In this document: one piece after another, positions 10,505-22,934 of the stretch
Layout: each line of letters opens with the position of its first letter
Numbering within the stretch: position 1 is the first letter of the stretch
From: Harmothoe impar
Lineage: Eukaryota > Annelida > Polychaeta > Phyllodocida > Polynoidae
NCBI GenBank assembly: GCA_947462335.1
Contig: OX381705.1
Location: 43,600,175-43,664,174 of the forward strand
Reading direction: 5' to 3'
DNA: 64,000 nucleotides
The notes under the pieces: generated by a model
What the model was told of the DNA's origin: nothing
Seen by the model: only the letters and a program-made list of their open reading frames with translations
Databases searched by the model: none
Made by a program: the position numbers and the translations under genes

Positions 10505-11852
10505 GGGCTGATTCTCATCAAACAAGTGCAACCGGGTAATTTGACTTTTGCAGGCTGTACATCTTCTGAAATTTTATTTTATTGATATTTGTCTATTCTA
10601 TCACGTCTGGCTTGGATTGGGCTACAAGGGCAACCCTAGTTTTGGGGGTGAGAGACCAAAAAGGCAAAAATAAGTTTTTTTCCCGCTCGCTTTTGGCATT
10701 TTCAAATACTATATTATGTGTCCAAAAAAATATTAAAGAGCATTGTGTCTATTCCTATGATTTTCCTATAGAATACTGATAGGAGAAATGCTGGAGTCCT
10801 TTAAGGTGTTAATTATGTGTAGGTTCTGTGGGCTCATTTCAACTTACAAGTGTGACCCACGTGTGATAGTGAACCAACCTCATCAAATAGTATGCATTGA
10901 TGATGCTTAAAAAGAGGCTCTCATTTTGTTATGGACATGGTTACACAAGTTGCTTAAAAAGTTGAACTGAAATGAGCTGATATTTTATGAAGATTGTAAT
11001 AAATCTGTGGTAAACACAGGCTATTATGCTAGTGAGCACATCTGAAAGCATGGGGTTCTTTGATACACTCTACACCAATGATCAAGCTGCTATCTTCAAA
11101 TACGGAAGAATCGAGTGACGCACATAGATTTCATGGATATCAAAAATGAATATGAATTTTCTGCAGATCTCATCTGTATGTGTACATTTGACATGTATTT
11201 GATGTTTATATTTAAAATAATAACTACATTCTGCTGGATAAGTCCAGAGTAATTAATGCTATCTGATTTAATTACTGTCTGAGTCTAAATGAGGAATCTT
11301 TACAGCCATGGGGAGGGCACTGGGTGTAGTGCCAAGCCTATGTCCCAACTACATGTCGCAAGGGGATGTATTTGACTACTTGTTCCAGTTGAGATTAGAA
11401 ATATCCAGCATAGTTTCAATGCTAAGAGCTAAATAGAAGTTAGTATAGTAAAAATGTTTTGTTTTTTCCGGAAAAGCAAACTTTCACCCATCTCATCACA
11501 AAAGAAAAAATAACAAGATATGTCGTAAACTATATCAGAAACAGTATAGATAGGCTGCCCAACCTGTTTTGTTTACAATATAATTGCGTAATGCTGCAAA
11601 ATAACCTTAAATCTAGATAGAAAAATGATTATCTATGAGAGAGTATATGCGTCACTCGATTCCTCATGAGTTGGTGACATAGTGACTTTGCCTGGTTACC
11701 ATAGCAACAGTTTTCTGATTTAACGGTGCCCACTTCGTACATAGATGGCCCAAGACCCATACTATCCATAGACAAAAGGAATTTATCTGCACACAAATTT
11801 GGTTTTTACACCCTCCCCTGGCCAGTTGCACTGGATTGGTGAGAATCAGCCT
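10505..11852. mobile_element. Second GGCTGATTCTCA-ended element unit
   Basis: Left end GGGCTGATTCTCA at 10505 and right end, inverted, at 11823-11852. Bases 10505-10800 align with 3297-3640 (shared AAGGGCAACCC, GCATTGTGTCTAT). It contains GAATCGAGTGAC words at 11108 and, inverted, at 11648. It either completes the element broken by the LINE or is a separate copy. No coding potential. Confidence 0.55.
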
Positions 11853-12100
11853 AAAACGTTGACAGAAACAAACGTTTGTTTGAGAACGTTTTATAACGTT
11901 TTTGTAACGTTTGGAAATAGTTTATATAAGAACACTGGTATCATCTTGATGCATGAATACAGTCCTGGAGATTATGACTCCCCATGCCTGCATTAATCCA
12001 TCATGGCCCTATATTACATGCTTGTATACTATCCCAACTACTAAATGGTCAGAATGATAGACCGATAATGCTGTGAGATAAAGTTGCCAGCACTGCATTC

Positions 12101-13039
12101 TCAGCTAACAAAAACCGTTAGGAAAACGTTTGTAGGAGGTTTGCAAACGTTTGGGAAAACGTTTACAAAATATTAAAACGTTGACACAAAAAAATGTTTG
12201 CAAAAAATAGTTTTATAAATGTTTGCAAACGGTTTGCAAAAGGTTTGGATGCAAACTTTTGCAGACAACTTTGGATGACCATCTAAAAGACAGGCTGAGA
12301 ACCGAACCCAGGATCTATAGATTGGGAGTCCCAGGCTCTCCTTCATGAGCTAACGAGGCTGATGGCAGAGGAACCATATAAGCCTGAAGGGATTTTTATC
12401 AAGACAATAAAAGCATAGCCCATTAAAGCGGCCTCCCCACTGAGTCCCAGATACTATGTAGCTAGTGCTACCCTCTCATGGCATATGTCACGGCGACATG
12501 GACTTTTTGGGTTTAGTGACATGCGACATGAGGAATTTAAGAGTTAGTGACATGGGACAACAAGGTGACATGGCCATTTCTTATAATCTACAGGGCGACA
12601 TGGCCATTTCTTAAAATTGACAAGTGAAATTGGGACCCCCCATCCAGACCCCCAATAATAGCACACCAGCTGTTCAGATCTCCACCGAAATCTGTAGTGT
12701 AGTTGTTATGATGCCTGCATTGCAATCGGAGGATCGGGAGTTCTATCCCAGAAGGTATCATGACCTTTTCTCGAAAAAAAGTATAGTTATCTTTTTTTTT
12801 GGGGGGGGGGGGGGGAGGTATCCTAAAATAGCATTATACCGGTAGTCTAATTTTCACATAGAGGATAACAGAGGAATATGGTATTTAAGCAGCAATGTCC
12901 ATTGTTTTAAAACATTATAACACAAACGTTTGTTTCCAAACCATATACAAACATTTCAAAACGTTCTAACACAAACGTTTGTTTCCAAACCAAAAACAAA
13001 CGTCTTAAAACGTTCTAGAGAAGTTTTTTGTTAGCTGGG
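12101..13039. mobile_element. AACGTT-word MITE, second copy
   Basis: Terminal inverted repeats CAGCTAACAAAAA (12102) and its complement in TTTTTTGTTAGCTGGG (13024-13039). Both inner margins (12110-12250, 12920-13020) are dense in AAACGTTT/GTTTGC words. The centre holds unrelated inserts: a tRNA-like stretch, GACATG repeats (12480-12615) and a G14 tract near 12800. Confidence 0.6.
12291..12360 (-). other. tRNA-like SINE head (A and B boxes)
   Basis: On the minus strand it contains TTAGCTCATGAAGG (A-box-like) and, about 40 bases on, GGGTTCGGTTCTC (B-box-like), spaced as in a tRNA gene. The acceptor stem does not pair, so it is more likely a tRNA-derived SINE or tRNA pseudogene than a working tRNA. 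Confidence 0.35.
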
Positions 13040-14318
13040 TTGGCCAATGAACCAGTCAGGTCATTTTGAGATGTAATATGAAAGAAGCATTACCTCCCAC
13101 CATGTGTTAAACTTTCCAATGGCTCCCTCGGTATCCATATTGCAGGTCAACAACAGAGCTTTTTTACTTTTGGATTACAAATGTTTATGGTTTTTTTATG
13201 ATTCCTGAATAGTTTGGAAGACAACAGATTTCACAATAGGTATACTTGGAATCCCATGTTGAATAACCCTTTTCTGCATATGAATTTGGAAATAAGCAAT
13301 ACCCTGATACAAACACCTGTTCCCTAAATGTCATAACAATATGTAAGCCTGCCACTGACTAATGTTCACACACACAGGCTGCTCAGGCCATCTTTTATTG
13401 ATAACTTGGATTACCTGCGCTCAGGGCAAATATTTTGGGGGGCGGGAGGAAAACAGAGGGGGGGAAAAGCTGCCCTTCAGGGGGAGCTGGGAAAAAAAGT
13501 CTTCTTTTGGCTATCAAATGAAGGTATACTTATTGAGAAATATTGCCAACTTTGAAGGCCCAATTCTGGGTATTTGCTAGTCAGTATCTACCCCTTTTTT
13601 TATTTGCTTTCATTCTCAAAAAATCCCAGCGGAATAAAACGGCCTCACATGCTGGCTGCATCACGTTAAACAGTTATTTCCAGCCAGATATGAAGTCAGC
13701 CAAGGGATGCATTTCTCTACCCTGCAAACAGTAGCGGAAGAGATTCCTACCTATAAGGAGGAGCCAACTTAGTTGGGACATGAGGCATAACATTGGGATA
13801 GCAAAACCTATATCACCTCCCTCCCCCAAAAATTAATAGACAAATGCCAACGCCCATTGATACTGTCTCTGTCATGTCCCCCCCCCCCTCAATGTGATGG
13901 GCCCCATATGGACTATAAACTGACTACCCACCTTTAGACCCATGTGGGGCCCGGTATGCAAGTGCTCTCCTTGACCCTACTTCTTTTCTATTGGTATGTC
14001 TCACTTGAGGCGTAAACTTGGCTTCATATTGAAAAGATTGTACTAAGACTATTTTGCCAAATAAAAATCATCAGATACAATGCAATACTGACTGGCCTGG
14101 TAGATATACATTGTACTAACTGGTCTGTACTGATAATTTGCTTTCTTATCCTAATTCAATCACACTGTATCGTTATGCCTTTCTTAAGGCTCAACATATT
14201 AATCCTGTGGTACTTCACACAATTTAATACGTTGCACAGAGAGAATTAAAGGCGTCGCCATGACTCTTTTTTTATCATAGTCAACTCTAGTTGACTCTGG
14301 TAGCAGAGTCATGATGAC
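13040..14318. other. No gene seen; short C/G tracts and GTTGACTCT words
   Basis: Holds a G-rich stretch (13437-13480), a C10 run near 13880 and, at 14270-14318, AGTCAACTCTAGTTGACTCT-like words. These reappear after 15854, so an older element may flank the next one. Confidence 0.4.
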
Positions 14319-15854
14319 TAGGGTAGGTTCACCACTTTCAACCGGTCTGATCCATGTTTTTTCATGAGCTACCTTTCAGATCTAATTGCTCCTAGAGTTT
14401 TTTGTGCATATCCTTCAGAATTGAACCAAACTTTAGGTATTGCTCTGGAGAATAACATTCATGATGATTTACAATGCCATATACCAGTTTACAGTATTTA
14501 ATTCCATGATTTATCTGAGTATTCAGAATTGCCAAAATGCACCTTGAGTCAGCCATATTACAACCACCAGAAATATGTAGAATGAACCAGTAATTTCCTG
14601 ATTTTCATCAATGAATTGGCTGACATGAATGCATGCATCATATATCAATATGTTACAACTAACAATAGAGAAGAAAACAATTTATTGAATGTGGAATAAT
14701 CAAGACAAAGTCGGTACTGTACTTCAGGTAAATACAAATGCATTATGAGCTATCAATACAAGCAGATCTTACTTGTATGAGCAATGAGGACTAAATGTAA
14801 CATTATAGACATGCAGTATGGAGTTCTATTGAATATATCACGGGCTCTGCCCCCTCACCCCCTTCTCTCCCTCTTTTTGCATTTCACCCTTTCCCTCTAT
14901 GCACCACACAAGTAGGCCTGCTATCCTTAACTCTTTCCTGCCGGCTCTATGATAATTTAAACTCTCCAGAATACGGCACATTGAAGCCCTAGACCCAGCA
15001 GTATGAATATAATATAGGGTTATCTTGAGGTTGATATGAGAATAGGTATTTGTGATACATGTTTTCCTATGACTGATTTGCAATATTTATGTAATTTCCT
15101 TTCATATGGTACCATAATAGCAGGTTATATCTGATCAAAAATTCTATTGTGGATGCTCAGGATGATAGCATTTGATACCAAAAATGCCCTCTTGATAGTG
15201 CATTAATGCACTAGCCGTTTTTACCAGGTAGTGCATAAATGCACTAGCCGGCTGGAAAGAGTTAACCTTCTAGTATAAGAGGATATTCTGGGAGGATGAA
15301 GTATTCACAAGGGTAGGGGGAAAGTTGTTCAACAAAAATTTAGGGTGAGGGAATTCCAGGGGGGATTCTAGAGAAGAAAATCCCATGGTTGACTTAGGGT
15401 ATGAGGTGGCTGACTTAGGGTGAATTCATGACTGACATAAGGTGAAATGGGTATACCTTACGAAATCAGCCCTAAATATAATTTAGGAAATTAATTTTGC
15501 TCAATAAAGTCATGATTTGTGTAATTTAGATACACATCCAGCTCACAAACTAATCGACTCTTTGTATGAAAGGGACAAATACTTCAAATCAACTACCAAA
15601 GAGTATGAACAGTGGAGAGATTCTCATTCTCTGTTTGTCAAAACAGGTCAAACAGGGATACTTTTCACTGATTTTACAGTATGAAAAAGAGTGATGATGC
15701 AGATGCAATGTGCAGTATATACATGTATTTGGAAAACACTTCAATTCTTTAATTCTTAAGAGTTTATTGTCACCAGATGCATACTGAACTTGTTATTTCA
15801 TGTCAAAAGTGGTTGACTCAAGGTATGAGTTTGACTTAGGATGAACCTACCCTA
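14319..15854. mobile_element. TAGGGTAGRTTCA-ended MITE, copy 1
   Basis: Terminal repeats TAGGGTAGGTTCA (14319) and TGAACCTACCCTA (15842-15854). Inside, GACTTAGGGT/GACTTAGGAT words repeat near the right end. It hosts the TTAA MITE at 14927-15265. A related element with the same termini is 61727-62720. No transposase frame. Confidence 0.65.
14927..15265 (+). mobile_element. TTAA-flanked MITE (piggyBac-like target), copy 1
   Basis: TTAACTCTTTCCTGCCGGC at the left and GCCGGCTGGAAAGAGTTAA at the right form the inverted ends. TTAA at both edges is the piggyBac target signature. About 339 bp, no coding capacity, with two copies of TAGTGCAT(T/A)AATGCACTAG near the right end. Related copies: 16630-17558 and 23780-24050. 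Confidence 0.8.
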
Positions 15855-16287
15855 TGGTGGAGGGGTCACAGCTACTCCAGTCATATCCCTTGCTCCTTGT
15901 ACAAATTGATTCTACCTCTTGACTCTATCAGTGCAGTTGACTCTACCCACAGCAGAGTCATTTGTAAGTTGACCCTTCATAAAGAGTCAAATAAAAAATG
16001 TGCTGACTCTGATAGTAGTTGCATATGAAACTACCTGGTGGGGCAACCAACACTAGTTTGGTACCAGTAGCCACTATCTATAGTTTAGATACCGTATTTC
16101 CTCGTTTACAAGCTGGGCCTCGAATATAAGCCTGCCCCGTATATATATATTAAAAAAAAGTTACTGGGTCTAAGCCCCGAATATAAGCCGGGGTAGGATC
16201 AATTAAAACATTAATTGGCACGTATCTAGTCATAACCCCCCTTCTAATAAGAGCAATTCTTGTAGCTATACAAAGCCAGGTTGCTTT
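15855..16287. other. No gene; degenerate element remnants
   Basis: GTTGACTCT words at 15920-16010. At 16089-16200 there is a block beginning ACCGTATTTCCTCG with CGAATATAAGCC words, resembling a decayed TACCGT-ended element. Nothing coding. Confidence 0.35.
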
Positions 16288-16413
16288 AAAGCCTCAGTAT
16301 CCTCTTTTTGCTCCTATAGCTTGCTAATTTGCATGGTAAGACCCGCCTACATAAGGTAGGACCAGCCTATACATATCACTGCGGTTTAAGTTATGCAAAG
16401 GGCTGGGTATGTA
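16288..16413 (+). repeat. Dispersed repeat, copy 1
   Basis: AAAGCCTCAGTATCCTC, then CTCCTATAGCTTGCTAATTTG and AAGACCCGCCTACAT, shared in the same order with 24835-24939. Short, non-coding and of unknown class. Confidence 0.7.
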
Positions 16414-16755
16414 GGTCGATCATCTGAAGTGGCCTCTTTGTATTATTACCAACAACGTGGCTATGGTTGGATTATATGGGATGTTTACTGTATATCAATT
16501 TCTTGTTACATACATTTGTTTTTCCTCATCTAAGATCTCAGGTTTGGTAATATACTGTGTGAAGAATGTGACAAGCATCTCAACAAAGGCTACATATGCC
16601 CTACTATGCCTGACTATGCATAAGCAATATTAACTCTTTCCTGCCGGCCTTATGATAATTTAAACCCGGTACATTAGGACCCTAAACCCAGCAGTATGGA
16701 TATAATTATAGGGTTATATTGAGGTTGGTATGAGAATAGATAGTTTTGATACATG

Positions 16756-17382
16756 TGGCCAGGTGAGGGAGAACGTGCCTCCGGGGGGGGGGGGGGTTTA
16801 GTACTGGTTTTGGCCACCAGGGGGCAGTATATGGGTAAAACACTGAAAAATATACTAAAAAATGCTTGAAACCAACTTTTCATGGGGAATCCAGTGATAT
16901 GCTTAGAATTATTCCATCTCCACTGAAAACGTTCCATTTTTGGGATGCAAAAGGAACATTTGTTGCCATGGAAACATGGACAATTGGCATATATAGCAAT
17001 TTCTGGTTGCCATGGAAACACTCCATTATTCCAAATGGGAATGTTTTGCCACAAATGTTTTTGAAAATTCCACAAGGAACTCAGAATCGAAAACAGACCT
17101 CAGGAATTCCCTCTAGAACCAATTTTATGATAAAAACATCAGATGTCTTTGGTTATTTTTCAACAAAACTGTATTTTTTACATTATTAGTATTCATAATA
17201 GGATATAGTGGGTTTAGAGCTTATTTGCCATTTTCAGTTGTACACACCAACCCCCGTTTGACAAGCAGTTCCAGCAAAACTACTTGGAATATTTTAGCTC
17301 AAGATATCTCATTTTAAAGCCTGTAACATAAACTTTGAAAAGCCATTTCCCCACTGGAGGCACGTTTTCCCTCACCTGGCCA
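16756..17382. mobile_element. 627-bp MITE with 26-bp inverted ends and a CTCF-like site
   Basis: Ends GGCCAGGTGAGGGAGAACG... at 16757-16782 and the complement at 17356-17381, with one mismatch. The insertion point is clear by comparison with the uninterrupted TTAA MITE copies. Internal words (GCCACCAGGGGGC, GTTGCCATGGAAACATG, CAATTTTATGA-like) recur in the same order in the insert at 56282-56882. A 133-codon minus-strand frame here has no family features and is treated as chance. Confidence 0.75.
16814..16827 (+). promoter_or_regulatory. CTCF-like motif (14 of 14)
   Basis: CCACCAGGGGGCAG fits the core consensus CCASYAGRKGGCRS at every position and lies inside the 16756-17382 MITE. Binding is inferred only. 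Confidence 0.4.
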
Positions 17383-17558
17383 CAGTCAAGTTTTCCAATG
17401 ACTGATTTGCAATCTGCATGTAATTTCCTTTTATATGGTACCATAATAGCAGGTTATGTCTGATCAAAATATTTATTGTGGGTGCTCAGGATAATAGAAT
17501 TTGATACCAAAAATGCCCTCTTCATAGTGCATTAATGCACTAGGCTGGAAAGAGTTCA

Positions 17559-18091
17559 ATTCAATTTCAATTTAAAATTGTTTATTATACTGAGCATACA
17601 ATCTATGAATTAATATAGGAATCACTTGGATTGCTCAGTTAGGAGCAAGAAGGCTTTGTATTCTTCCTTAAATCTAACAACAATTTTGATGATCATATAA
17701 AACCTTTCTTTTAGCTTTGTTTGTATTTGGAAGGATTTAAGAACCCTGTGTCTAGATTAGACCATTCCAGGTTAATGTATATTAACTGATCCACTACCGG
17801 TAGTAGATGGTAGTATTGTTTAAAGTTGATCACTCGGATATGGGAGGGGGCCATCTCAAAAAGACAACTCCGAAAGTAAAACAATAGTTTAGGCCTGTTA
17901 TTTTTCTTCTTTGAGCACTCTTTGTAGTTTAAGTATAGATCAGTCTGTATACTGATTGAATATGCACCAGTTGTGATTGTATCTCATTCACCTAGAGTAA
18001 CAACCTACTACCGCTACTCTTAACCACAGCCCTATAATTTTAGCGCTGTGGCCATGTGTGCACACGGACATGTCCCGCCCTTTGATGTGTC
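17559..18091 (-). mobile_element. Probable 3' fragment of another LINE (minus strand) and unassigned sequence
   Basis: The minus strand ends in AATAAACAATTTTAAATTGAAATTGAA, a TTGAAA-type tail of the kind that ends CR1/L2 LINEs. The sequence upstream of it (to about 17800) has no frame. 17800-18091 is unassigned and may include the truncated 5' part of the next LINE. Confidence 0.4.
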
Positions 18092-20824
18092 TTGTATTGT
18101 AACTACTGTATTGTTATGGATATTGATTATATTGGTATTACTGAAACTTGGTTAAAACCTTGCATTCCTGATAGTCTATTAACTATTAATAATTATGTTT
18201 TGTTTAGAAATGACCGGTTATATGCCACAAGGGGAGGGGTTGGTTGCTATGTGAATAGTGTGTGCACCCCTTATACTGAAATCTGTGATGAACTGTGTGT
18301 ATCGACTCCTGATATTGAATGTCTATGCATCGTCACTAAATATCCTAATCAAAAGTACCGTATGATTTTTGTTGTCTACCGCTCACCTAATGGGTCGGTG
18401 AAGAACTGTTATAAATTCCTATCTGATTCCCTTCTGAGTAACATTGTTGGTAATAAGGAAATTTGGATTATGGGTGATATAAATGTAGATTGTAGAAGTC
18501 GAAATTCAGTAAAATTTAGGCGCATGACAAGTTTTTTAAGGAAAACCGGTTTAAAATCATTGATTACCATGCCTACATATTACCATAGATTTGGAAAATC
18601 GTGTTTGGACCATATTTATACGAATTGTAAGAATGTGTCATTGTCCGGTCTGATAAATGAAATCATAGGGGATCACGTACCGGTCTTTGTTGTTAAAAAA
18701 CAAGCTAGAATTCCAAAACAACCTTTTATTAATATTAAGTGCCGTAGCTATAAGAATTACAGTAAAGATTCCTCAATTAACTTTGTTAGGCAAACAGACT
18801 GGGACCGTGAGTTGCACGAAATCTCAGTAGATGAGTACTATCAAACTTTTATAGAAGTTATTAATAGATATTTAGATGATACGCTACCGGTAAAGCAATT
18901 AAGGGTTAGGGAACGTCAGCTATTTTTCGACAGGGAGGTTTCGAATCTTATCAGTCTCAGAAAGCGCCTCCTGAGGAGAGCCCGTTGTGCTGATGAGTTG
19001 GAACACCGAGCCCTCATCAAGGAGTCCAAACGCTTGATGGCACAAAGTAACTTAATCTTAAAAAATAAAAGGCTTGCTTATATAGCTACATGTTTGGATA
19101 GATTTAAATGTGACCCTAAGAGGTTCTGGGCAGTGGTGAGGGAAATTTGGGCTGGAAAAAAGCCTAAAATTGTGATGCGCCTTGAGGATAGTGATGGAGT
19201 CCCAATTGAGTGTAACGAGACTGCCGCTTTTATTAACAATTATTATGTGGGAATTGCTAGCACAGGTTTTTGTTAATAATGCCCCATATGTAAATACCAT
19301 CGATCATCAACCGAACCCCTTTAACTTTGAAGATTGTAACACCCCATTAGCTCTTAAATTGTGTAAATCTATAAAGGGTCACAAAGAGTCTGGTGTCAGA
19401 TATATAAGATTTTATGTCCTAAGGGACTGTCTGACTGAAAAGCCTGACCTCATGGGTGCACTGATTAACTGTTCAATACAACAAAGTACCATGCCTGCTA
19501 TACTGAAAGTTGCGTGTGTTATTCCACTTCCTAAATCTGGTAGTTTAAAGAATGTCTCCAATTGGCGCCCTGTAAGCACATTGAATGTACTATCAAAGTT
19601 AATTGAAAAATATGTTCATGGTCAACTGTTGTCCCACATACTTGATAATGATCTGATTTCAGTGTACCAGTATGGATTTATGCCCCGTAGATCGACAATA
19701 GATGCAATATTTAGATTAATTCAATTACTTTATGAGATTAGAAATTCAGGTGAGATTGGTGCTGTTGTATTTTTGGACCTACGTAAGGCCTTCGATACGG
19801 TCAATCACTTAATACTTATTAATAAATTAGAGGGGCTAGGTTGTGATAGAGATAGTCTGGCTTGGTTTACAAGCTATTTATCTAATAGAAGTCAAGTTAC
19901 TTTAGCCAATAACGTCCATCTGGCCCGTCCACAATTACCTGTGGTGTCCCCCAAGGATCAGTCCTGGGGCCACTCTTGTTTATCTGCTATATAAATGACA
20001 TTGTAAACTGTATTACCAACTGTGATTATTTCCTCTATGCCGATGATGTGGCGGTTGTGGTTCGGGGTAAGAGTTTAGATATTATGTTAAATTTGTTACA
20101 AGAAGATCTGGACAGAATTGGGTCCTGTTGCAATAAACATATGTTAACTGTAAATGCTGAGAAAACAAAGGTACTGTGGACATATTCATCGAGAAACCCT
20201 ATTGACCTAACGGGGCTGGACCTATTCTTGAATAACAATAAGCTTGCTATTGTCAATGAGTTCAACTATCTAGGGGTCTTGGTGGACTTTGACCTAACAT
20301 TTGTTCCACAGATACGTAAAGTATTTAATATAAGTACGGCGAAATATAATCAATTGCGATATGTTAAGAAATATGCGACAACCACCGTAGCGCTATCGAT
20401 ATATAAACAGATTATCCTTCCTGTGTTCGAATATGGGGACTTTTTGGTAGAAAGTGGCCCTGATTGGGCGCCAAGATGTCTGCAGGTTGTTCAAAATAAT
20501 TGTCTTAGAATCTGTCATTCCATACCTGATCCCCGGGACATGAGGACTGGTGACCTACATGAAATTTCTTTGCTAAACAAGCTGGTGGTGAGAAGGAGAA
20601 AGCATCTTCTTTGCCATATATTTAAGTGGTCGAGGGATGTTAACAATACTGTACCTATGAGAAGGTATCTGAGAAGTAATTCTAAAGTGAAGTTAAAAGT
20701 AGCCCGACCAAAGGGTGAGCTCTATAGGTCAAGTCCTCTGTACCGCGGAATGCTTTCTTGGGATGAATTAGACCATAAATTGCATCACTGTATTAACATG
20801 ACTGCATTTAAATCAGCATGTTAA
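18092..20824 (+). pseudogene. LINE ORF2: endonuclease + reverse transcriptase, two frameshifts
   Basis: Endonuclease motifs in order: IGITETWL, GGVGCYVN, VVYRSPNG, WIMGDINVD, LDHIYTN and GDHVPVFV (the SDH motif as GDH). The first frame stops at 19274-19276, and an indel near a T5 run (~19265) moves reading to another frame: VIPLPKSG, SNWRPVSTLN, QYGFMPRRS, VFLDLRKAFDTVNH. A second shift near 19925-19935 restores the first frame: CGVPQGSVLGPLLF, catalytic YADD (20036-20047), thumb, stop at 20824. No RNase H. Two shifts make it inactive. There is no recognisable initiation codon, in line with 5' truncation. Confidence 0.85.
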
Positions 20825-21256
20825 CAATATGTTTCATAATAGATTCCAGTACAAGTGAACATTTGTAATATATGTGTACTTTTGTACAGTAGTGTACCCA
20901 CTGATGTTGACTGTGTTCTATGCTTGGAAAAGAATCATGTGCATAAACTTAATTCCTAACTGTGTTCTCGGCGGATATGTGTACTAGAGCAATTCTTTGT
21001 TTGACCAATGGCTAATCAGTGTAAAGAGCAAATAGGTAATGCATTTTGATGCCAACGTGAAGTAATGATAATTGATGTAAACTGACTCTATTCAATGCTC
21101 GTGGAAACCATTTACAACCACCGCTCTAAGTGATCTTTATTCATGTCCATCTGTGATTGTTGTTAAATTGTATATTTGTTAACTGACTGTTGCCTTAAAA
21201 TCTTCTGTGTCAAGAAATATGGTCAATAAACTTTACAAAACTCAAACTCAAAACTT
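18092..21256 (+). mobile_element. Second LINE (CR1/L2-like), 5'-truncated and decayed
   Basis: Endonuclease, RT and a ~430-bp 3' UTR ending AATAAACTTTACAAAACTCAAACTCAAAAC, a short reiterated tail. The first motif of the endonuclease is missing and no ORF1 is found upstream, so the copy is probably 5' truncated. It differs greatly from the 4-10 kb LINE and is a separate family. Confidence 0.8.
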
Positions 21257-21567
21257 AGATGATAATACTTAGGGGGGGAGGGGGGAAGGATGAATTGTTG
21301 ACAGATTTATGAGCAAATACCGTTTACAATTATGTTCACACTAATGTAGCACAAACTAAATATTCTTTTAAGGAATCACATCTCAATAAATTCTGGAAGC
21401 ACAGGTGCATAAATAAACGCCAACCACATAATAATATTGGATATGCCATAACATTGGATTATACAGGAACTGTTATATTACAGGAGCCTGACATATTCAC
21501 AAGTCTACCAAACTGATACAGGACAAATATTGTTCAAGACTCAAATTACTGGAGTCCATCATGTAAA

Positions 21568-22934
21568 GGGAGCCGTCCATAAATGACATCATGCTTTTTT
21601 GGACCATTTTTGACCCCCCCCCCCTCGTCATGTTTCGTCATGCAACCCTCGACCCCCCTAAAAATATGACGTCATGCAGAGCGTACCCCCCCCCCCAGCA
21701 TGGTAATTGGTATAAACATAGAAACAGTGTGTCAGCGAAAGCTTTACTGCTCCCCTTTGGGTTTATAAAGGATGTTATATATTACTAGCTGACAGGGGGG
21801 ACATGTTTGATGAATTTACCCACAAGAACCAATTAGCTGAAAGTATTTTTTAACAAAAGAACACCATATTTCACACATACGCCTGCAATATTAAACCCTT
21901 GGCCATATTTCTTGGCCTGTCAAATCATCAAAATTGATCTGCTAGCAATTATAGGTTAGCTATTTCAGTTTAAGTGACATTTTGACAATCATTGTTAATA
22001 ATGGCATGAAATAAACAGAAAGAAGCCCTTGTAGAGTTCACAACTGAAGGGCATTTGATGAGGCTCGTGAAATAACCTTCAGTGAGGAACTATACTCCTG
22101 ACGCTTTGTCTATGCATGTAATTACAAAGATAGGAACTTGCCTAATCAAAAGGCATTATGAATAGAGATAGGGTAACCTATCTTTTCCACAATTAGACAG
22201 AGTCCACTTTTTAAGAGTTTCAAGAAGAGGGGATAGTGAATTTTCAATTTGATATTAGTAAAGATATTTCCCACCCCCTTAGGCATAAAAACATGTCAAA
22301 AAATAATTTTCCTTCCCCTTCATACAATTTTGATATGCTACAGAATCCACCCCACCCCCGGCCAACTCTACTGCCCCTGAGGGGAAGGGGGGATGAAATG
22401 CAGGAGATGGGGAATTTTGGGGAAGGGGGAACGGAAGGGCAGGGGTAGACATTAACGCTGGCCTGGGAACCAATGGCCTGTAGTTTTGGGTATGGGCCCA
22501 CAGTTTTCTCAAAAGTTATATTCCTATTGGCCCCGGTGGCCCACAGGAGTGGAGCCAGAAATTACTAGGACCAATATAATCATTGTATGTGTCCACTAGG
22601 ATATCAGCCATTCAGGTTTGCTATTGATATTGTTTAACCCTGGAAACCTATAACTTTTCCCTTAAGAAATGTAAAATAAATATTCCTGGCCCGCAGATTT
22701 ACACTTTTGAAGCTACGGGCCTGGGTGGACCATGGCCAATATCTTCACTAATATTTCCTGTTTCCACATGACTTTATTTTCCTTGCTTTCCCTCCTTTCC
22801 TCTGGAATAATTTTTTTTCAAACATGACGTCATGCACCAAATGACCCCCCCCCTCCCCCCCTTGTCATGTTTCGTCATGGTACATGGTACCCCCCCTCCC
22901 CCCCTCCAGCATGACGTCATTTATGGACAGCCCC
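21568..22934. mobile_element. CCGTCCATAAATGAC-ended MITE with C-rich arms
   Basis: Ends GTCCATAAATGACATCATGC (21575) and GCATGACGTCATTTATGGAC (22909-22928). Both arms carry C-rich runs and the word TGTTTCGTCATG. About 1.37 kb, no transposase. Elements ending in GTCCATAAAT are familiar in invertebrate genomes. I cannot give a family name. Confidence 0.75.

Larger units (their letters stand above)
3297..11852. mobile_element. Composite inverted-repeat element hosting a LINE
   Basis: An exact 30-bp inverted pair (starting AGGCTGATTCTCACC) lies at 3297-3326 and 11823-11852. Both outer flanks are AACGTT-word MITE sequence, as expected if this was one insertion. A second left end of the same family (GGGCTGATTCTCA at 10505) and homologous following sequence (3297-3640 resembles 10505-10800) show an internal duplication or second copy. 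The word GAATCGAGTGAC recurs inside (3685, 3871, 4039, 10214, 11108 and inverted at 11648). The LINE sits between the two halves. No transposase is visible. Confidence 0.55.
16630..17558 (+). mobile_element. TTAA-flanked MITE, copy 2, split by another MITE
   Basis: Left end TTAACTCTTTCCTGCCGGC at 16630. Right end GGCTGGAAAGAGTTCAA, with the target TTAA degraded. The two halves match 14927-15265 closely and are separated at the GATACATG|TTTTCC point by the MITE 16756-17382. Confidence 0.75.

Noticed and set aside
12624..12845. Third tRNA-like stretch (GTAGTTGTTATGATG ... GGAGTTCTATCCC)
   Set aside because: The B box is weak and no acceptor stem forms; probably chance or a very old SINE.
16674..17189. 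Frames of 133 (minus) and 107 (plus) codons
   Set aside because: Both lie across the boundary or interior of nested MITEs, overlap each other antisense, and show no domain.
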